From DASPFV01 sp035620975 (GTDB lineage Bacteria > Acidobacteriota > Vicinamibacteria > Vicinamibacterales > 2-12-FULL-66-21): a DNA stretch of 8,458 nucleotides. Each line of letters begins with the position of its first letter. Position 1 is the stretch's first letter. Made by a program: the position numbers and the translations under genes. A model generated the notes under the pieces. It did no database searches. It was not told the origin of the DNA and saw only the letters and a list, made by a program, of their open reading frames with translations. The DNA lies in NCBI GenBank assembly GCA_035620975.1, contig DASPFV010000145.1:1-8458 (forward strand), given 5' to 3'. Shown one piece after another: positions 5,918 to 8,458 of the stretch.

Positions 5918-7857
5918 GACGCGCTGGTCCCCCCCTGCGCGGGTGCGCCCTCCATGCCCGCTGCGGCACCCGGCTGATGGCGTACGGCGCCACCGAGCGC
6001 CAGGTCGACGCCGTGCGGCTGCGGCGATGGCACGAGCTCCCGACGGTCGGGACGGTCGTGCAGGCTCGTGATCCAGAACACCACGCCGATCAGGACGAAG
6101 AACAACAGCACGGTCACCGAGACGACCTGCGTCGCGAAGCCGAGGGTGGGCGTGAAGGCGTCCGCCGAGTTGTCGCGGATGACCCCGTAGACGTGCCAGT
6201 GCTGCCGGAGCCCGGAACGGACGTAGCCCATCAGCCCCATCAGCCAGGTGAAGGTGACGGCGATGAAAATGAGGACGTACTGCGAGATCGCCGGGATCCT
6301 CCCCCAGCGCACCTCGCCGGTCTTGTGCGCACGGCGGAAGAGGAAGATGTCGATGGCGGTGATCGCCACCATGGCGAAGAGGACCGAGAGGACCTGCGGC
6401 ACGGAGAGCCCGATCCGGACGGTCGCTTCGACGAAGTACCCATAGACGCCGAGGAAGATGACGTACAACGCGGTCGCCGCGAAGATGATGAGCTGCGCCG
6501 CATGACCCTTCCTGGCCCACGACACCGATGCCACCTTCCCCGTCCGCCGGTAGAGGAGGAAGCTCATGAAGGTCGTGAGGATCAGGATGTTCACCGCGGT
6601 GTTCTTGGCGGACATGACGCCGAGGTAGCCCAGAATGGGGTGTGACGACCCTCCCATCGCCCGGATCTCGGAGACGGTCGCGATAATCGATCGCGGCGTC
6701 GCCCAGACCATGAAGCAGATCGCGATGCCCGCGAGCAGGTACTTGATGAACCTCTGAAGCGGCTGAACCCCCTCGACCCGACCCATCCCGAGCCACAGGT
6801 AATAGTTGGCAGCGAGGAAGAGGTTCCCGATCAGGACGGCCTGGATGATGAAGAGCCACGAGAATGCTCCTCCCATCATCGTCAGCCCGAGCGTCTGCGA
6901 GAACGCGTAGATCTCCTTGGCGAGCCAGTAGCCGGCGAACGGGAGCGGGAGGAAGGCGCTGATCGCGACGAAGTTGCCGATGTAGCCCATCCAGTCGTAG
7001 TGGGCCCGCTCCTCGTCGGTCTTCGCCTGCAGGAACTTGAACGCCGCATAGGCGGCGGCGACCGATCCGCCGAACGCGACGTTCGCGATGACCCGATGGA
7101 CGTTGATCGGCATCCAGGTGTAGTTGTAGACCGCGTCCCGGACGGAGAGGACCGCCCCCGAGTCCGAGATGCCGCTCGGCGACATCATGAACGTGAGCCA
7201 CGCGTTGGCGATGAACATGATCGCCGTGCCCACGATGTTGAGACCGAGGCCGAGGCCGAGATGCACGAGCGGATGGAACTTCCCCCAGCCGTAGTAGTAG
7301 GTGTAGAGGAAGAAGGCCTCGAAGAAGAAGAGCAGCACGTACGGGAGGAAGGTGGGGGAGAACACGCTCATCAGGTAGTTCGTGAACTTCGGATACAGGA
7401 TGATGAGCATGAACGTGAGGAACGCGCCGAAGGTCGCGGTCAGCGAGAACGAAACGGAGAGGAGCTTCGTGAACTCGTACGCGAGCCGGTCGTACCGCAG
7501 GTCGCCGGTCTTGTAGCCGATCGCCTCGACGATGAACGCGAAGATCGGGACGGCCAGGACGAAGGCCGCAAACAGGAGGTGGAGCTGGGCGACGGCCCAG
7601 ATGGCCACGCGGCTCCCGACGACGGGGAAGGTCCGGTACTCGGCCTCCTCGTAGGGCTTCGTCCGGTCCTGACTGCCTGCTTCGGCGCTGGTCGCGGGCT
7701 GTCCTTCCGCCTGGGGCGCTGCGGCCCCGGCGGCCGAAGGGGCGGAAGGCTCCTGGTACTCGCGGCCTGCCAGGCCCCAAGCCATCTGCACGGCTCCGGC
7801 GAACATCACGATGCCGAGGACGGGCCCGAGAAGGACCAGCACTCTGCGCTTGATCAC
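5914..7857 (-). CDS. Cytochrome bd-like (CydA-related) membrane protein, Q-loop absent
   Basis: A 647-residue inner-membrane protein with about 14 hydrophobic segments; ordinary CydA has about 9 and some 450-520 residues. Residues 7-29 are a signal-anchor, followed by a Pro/Ala/Gly-rich linker (37-66). The CydA-like core starts near residue 82. His93 matches the heme b595 ligand H19 of E. coli CydA, His254 (MPINVHRVIANVAFGG) matches H186 of heme b558, and Glu180 (FFFEAFFLYTYYYGW) matches E107. The E99 position is Pro172. No Q-loop (GDxxG...KxxxxE) is present, and the FRIM motif holding M393 is not recognisable. Later helices (453-597) go beyond a normal CydA. No CydB gene is seen. This resembles the divergent bd-like oxidases reported from Nitrospira and related phyla. 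GTG at 7857 is preferred because GGAGG lies 4 bases upstream and the signal-anchor follows at once; an ATG at 7902 has no clear ribosome site. Function is inferred: a terminal oxidase or oxidoreductase coupled to the adjacent cytochromes c. Confidence 0.9.
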   Translation of the reverse strand: MIKRRVLVLLGPVLGIVMFAGAVQMAWGLAGREYQEPSAPSAAGAAAPQAEGQPATSAEAGSQDRTKPYEEAEYRTFPVVGSRVAIWAVAQLHLLFAAFVLAVPIFAFIVEAIGYKTGDLRYDRLAYEFTKLLSVSFSLTATFGAFLTFMLIILYPKFTNYLMSVFSPTFLPYVLLFFFEAFFLYTYYYGWGKFHPLVHLGLGLGLNIVGTAIMFIANAWLTFMMSPSGISDSGAVLSVRDAVYNYTWMPINVHRVIANVAFGGSVAAAYAAFKFLQAKTDEERAHYDWMGYIGNFVAISAFLPLPFAGYWLAKEIYAFSQTLGLTMMGGAFSWLFIIQAVLIGNLFLAANYYLWLGMGRVEGVQPLQRFIKYLLAGIAICFMVWATPRSIIATVSEIRAMGGSSHPILGYLGVMSAKNTAVNILILTTFMSFLLYRRTGKVASVSWARKGHAAQLIIFAATALYVIFLGVYGYFVEATVRIGLSVPQVLSVLFAMVAITAIDIFLFRRAHKTGEVRWGRIPAISQYVLIFIAVTFTWLMGLMGYVRSGLRQHWHVYGVIRDNSADAFTPTLGFATQVVSVTVLLFFVLIGVVFWITSLHDRPDRRELVPSPQPHGVDLALGGAVRHQPGAAAGMEGAPAQGGTSAS

Positions 7858-8280
7858 GAGGCCTCCGTCGCTCGATGCCCGCCGGCGCGCCGCTGGCGCC
7901 ATCCGGTCGCTTGCGGTCGGACTCTCGCACGTTGCCGACGAGGGCTCACCGGTCCGGCTGTGTCGCCGTGGCGCAGGCGGATATCAGTTCCGTTCCGCTC
8001 GACCTCGACGGGGAGCCCGTCCAGGGAGCTCAGGATCCCGTCCCTGGGCCGGAGGCGCGTCGCTGGAAGATCGTGCAGCCCGGGCCGGGGTTGCCCGTGG
8101 TGGCGGCCGCAATGGGATCTGGTTCCAGCAGGGGGAGAGATGTGGCCCAATGGCTAGGACTCCGCGGCGCCGGAGGACATTTGCCCAGGCCGCGAGTCCG
8201 CGATGGAACGGTGAGGCGACATCCACACGCTCCCAGAGAAGTCGTCGCAGGGGAACGGCCGACACATTCCGTCGATTGAG
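7858..8280 (-). other. Long operon leader without a convincing gene
   Basis: About 420 bases between the predicted transcription start and the first confident gene. Several frames are open on both strands, but none gives a protein I recognise. On the minus strand the GC-rich third-position pattern moves between frames: one frame looks coding-like around 8110-8060 and another around 8065-7940. This may be a decayed gene or chance in GC-rich DNA. One open frame (TTG at 8150 to TGA at 7854) ends in a GTGA overlap with the bd-like start. No tRNA, riboswitch or clear attenuator was identified. Confidence 0.4.
7862..7866 (-). promoter_or_regulatory. Ribosome binding site GGAGG deciding the GTG start of the bd-like gene
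   Basis: GGAGG on the minus strand, 4 bases before the GTG at 7857. The spacing is slightly short, but it is the only good site near the start of the hydrophobic anchor, so it supports GTG over the ATG 45 bases upstream. Confidence 0.55.
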
Positions 8281-8286
8281 GCGGCG

Positions 8287-8316
8287 ATTCTACCGACGAA
8301 CCGGGGAGAGCGTCAA
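8287..8316 (-). promoter_or_regulatory. Sigma70-type promoter for the respiratory operon
   Basis: On the minus strand, TTGACG (8316-8311) and TAGAAT (8292-8287) are separated by 18 bases. Each box matches the consensus at five of six positions. Transcription would start near 8280 and read left into the whole gene set. It is the only good promoter pair I saw upstream of the bd-like gene. Note that it predicts a leader of about 420 bases. Confidence 0.5.
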
Positions 8317-8330
8317 GCGCCGCGCGGCGC
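8317..8330. promoter_or_regulatory. Perfect 14-bp palindrome against the -35 box, possible operator
   Basis: GCGCCGCGCGGCGC reads the same on both strands and ends exactly where the predicted -35 hexamer begins. A dimeric regulator could bind here. The low-complexity GC composition makes a chance origin possible. Confidence 0.25.
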
Positions 8331-8423
8331 GATTGCGCCCCGATTCAACGCCGCCGATGGCCGGCGATCCGACGCGTGTGGCGGCACCTCGACGGCGACT
8401 GCAGCTTGGCGGGGTCAGGTCTT

Positions 8424-8458
8424 GCATTGACGTACTGAGGCGCTCAGTACGTCAATGC
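8424..8458. repeat. Perfect inverted repeat at the window edge, probable REP-like hairpin
   Basis: GCATTGACGTACTGAG (8424-8439) and its exact complement CTCAGTACGTCAATGC (8443-8458) flank a 3-base GCG loop. The second arm ends at the last base of the window, so the repeat probably continues. The left flank GGGGTCAGGTCTT (8411-8423) has the look of elements that accompany REP-associated tyrosine transposases, so the full element may span 8411 to about 8471. No transposase gene is visible inside the window. Confidence 0.8.

Noticed and set aside
5918..7930. Rightward extension of the monoheme cytochrome frame to about 900 residues
   Set aside because: The added part lies out of frame over the bd-like gene and reads as Arg/Pro/Gly-rich noise. 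The ATG at 5917 gives a membrane anchor straight away and an ATGA overlap.
7000..8157. Plus-strand open frame of 385 residues
   Set aside because: It is antisense to the bd-like gene, extremely rich in Glu, Arg, Asp and His, and without domain logic. It is a typical shadow in GC-rich DNA.
8140..8215. tRNA-like start (TGGCCCAATGGCTAGGAC)
   Set aside because: It resembles a D-arm, but no anticodon arm, T-arm or paired acceptor stem follows.
7984..8265. Minus-strand frame of 93 residues starting GTG just after the predicted transcription start
   Set aside because: No ribosome site, poor GC at third positions in its second half, and no recognisable motif.
8406..8426. Sigma54-type -24/-12 pair (TTGGC ... 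TTGC)
   Set aside because: The GG to GC spacing is 14 bases rather than 10, and the site overlaps the inverted repeat.

Overview
The window is a GC-rich stretch of bacterial chromosome. It appears to hold one long minus-strand operon that starts near the right end and runs off the left end. The content is respiratory: a large cytochrome bd-like membrane protein, three membrane-attached c-type cytochromes, a multidomain universal-stress-type protein and a GNAT acetyltransferase. CxxCH cytochromes, a bd-like core and an EB_dh-type heme domain together suggest a Gram-negative bacterium with versatile respiration. Nitrospirota, Methylomirabilota/Rokubacteria, Acidobacteriota or a similar soil or sediment phylum would fit. 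This is inference: nothing in the window fixes the phylum.

Layout in transcription order, right to left. (1) 8424-8458 is a perfect 16-bp inverted repeat cut by the window edge, probably a REP-like hairpin. (2) 8287-8316 is a good sigma70-type promoter facing left, with a perfect 14-bp GC palindrome against its -35 box. (3) 7858-8280 is a leader of about 420 bases with no convincing gene. (4) 7857-5914 encodes the bd-like protein, with about 14 membrane segments. (5) 5917-5228 encodes an anchored monoheme cytochrome c. (6) 5231-4413 encodes a monoheme cytochrome c with four N-terminal membrane helices. (7) 4416-2701 encodes a diheme cytochrome c fused to an EB_dh-like heme b domain and a C-terminal membrane helix. 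(8) 2624-570 encodes a protein with two Usp domains, three PCP_red-like helical domains and a zinc ribbon. (9) 540-1 encodes a GNAT acetyltransferase that is incomplete at the window edge.

Genes 4 to 7 are joined by three identical 4-nt ATGA overlaps, which suggests translational coupling and a stoichiometric complex. The bd-like subunit keeps counterparts of some heme and proton-path residues of CydA. It lacks a recognisable quinol-binding Q-loop and the E99 glutamate, and no CydB is present. Four heme c sites and one probable heme b site are encoded next to it. The simplest model is a membrane complex in which electrons pass between periplasmic cytochromes and the bd-like core, either as a cytochrome c-fed terminal oxidase or as another oxidoreductase. 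The Usp/PCP_red/zinc-ribbon protein and the acetyltransferase sit downstream as likely cytoplasmic regulatory or accessory parts. No RNA gene, CRISPR array or transposase gene was seen.
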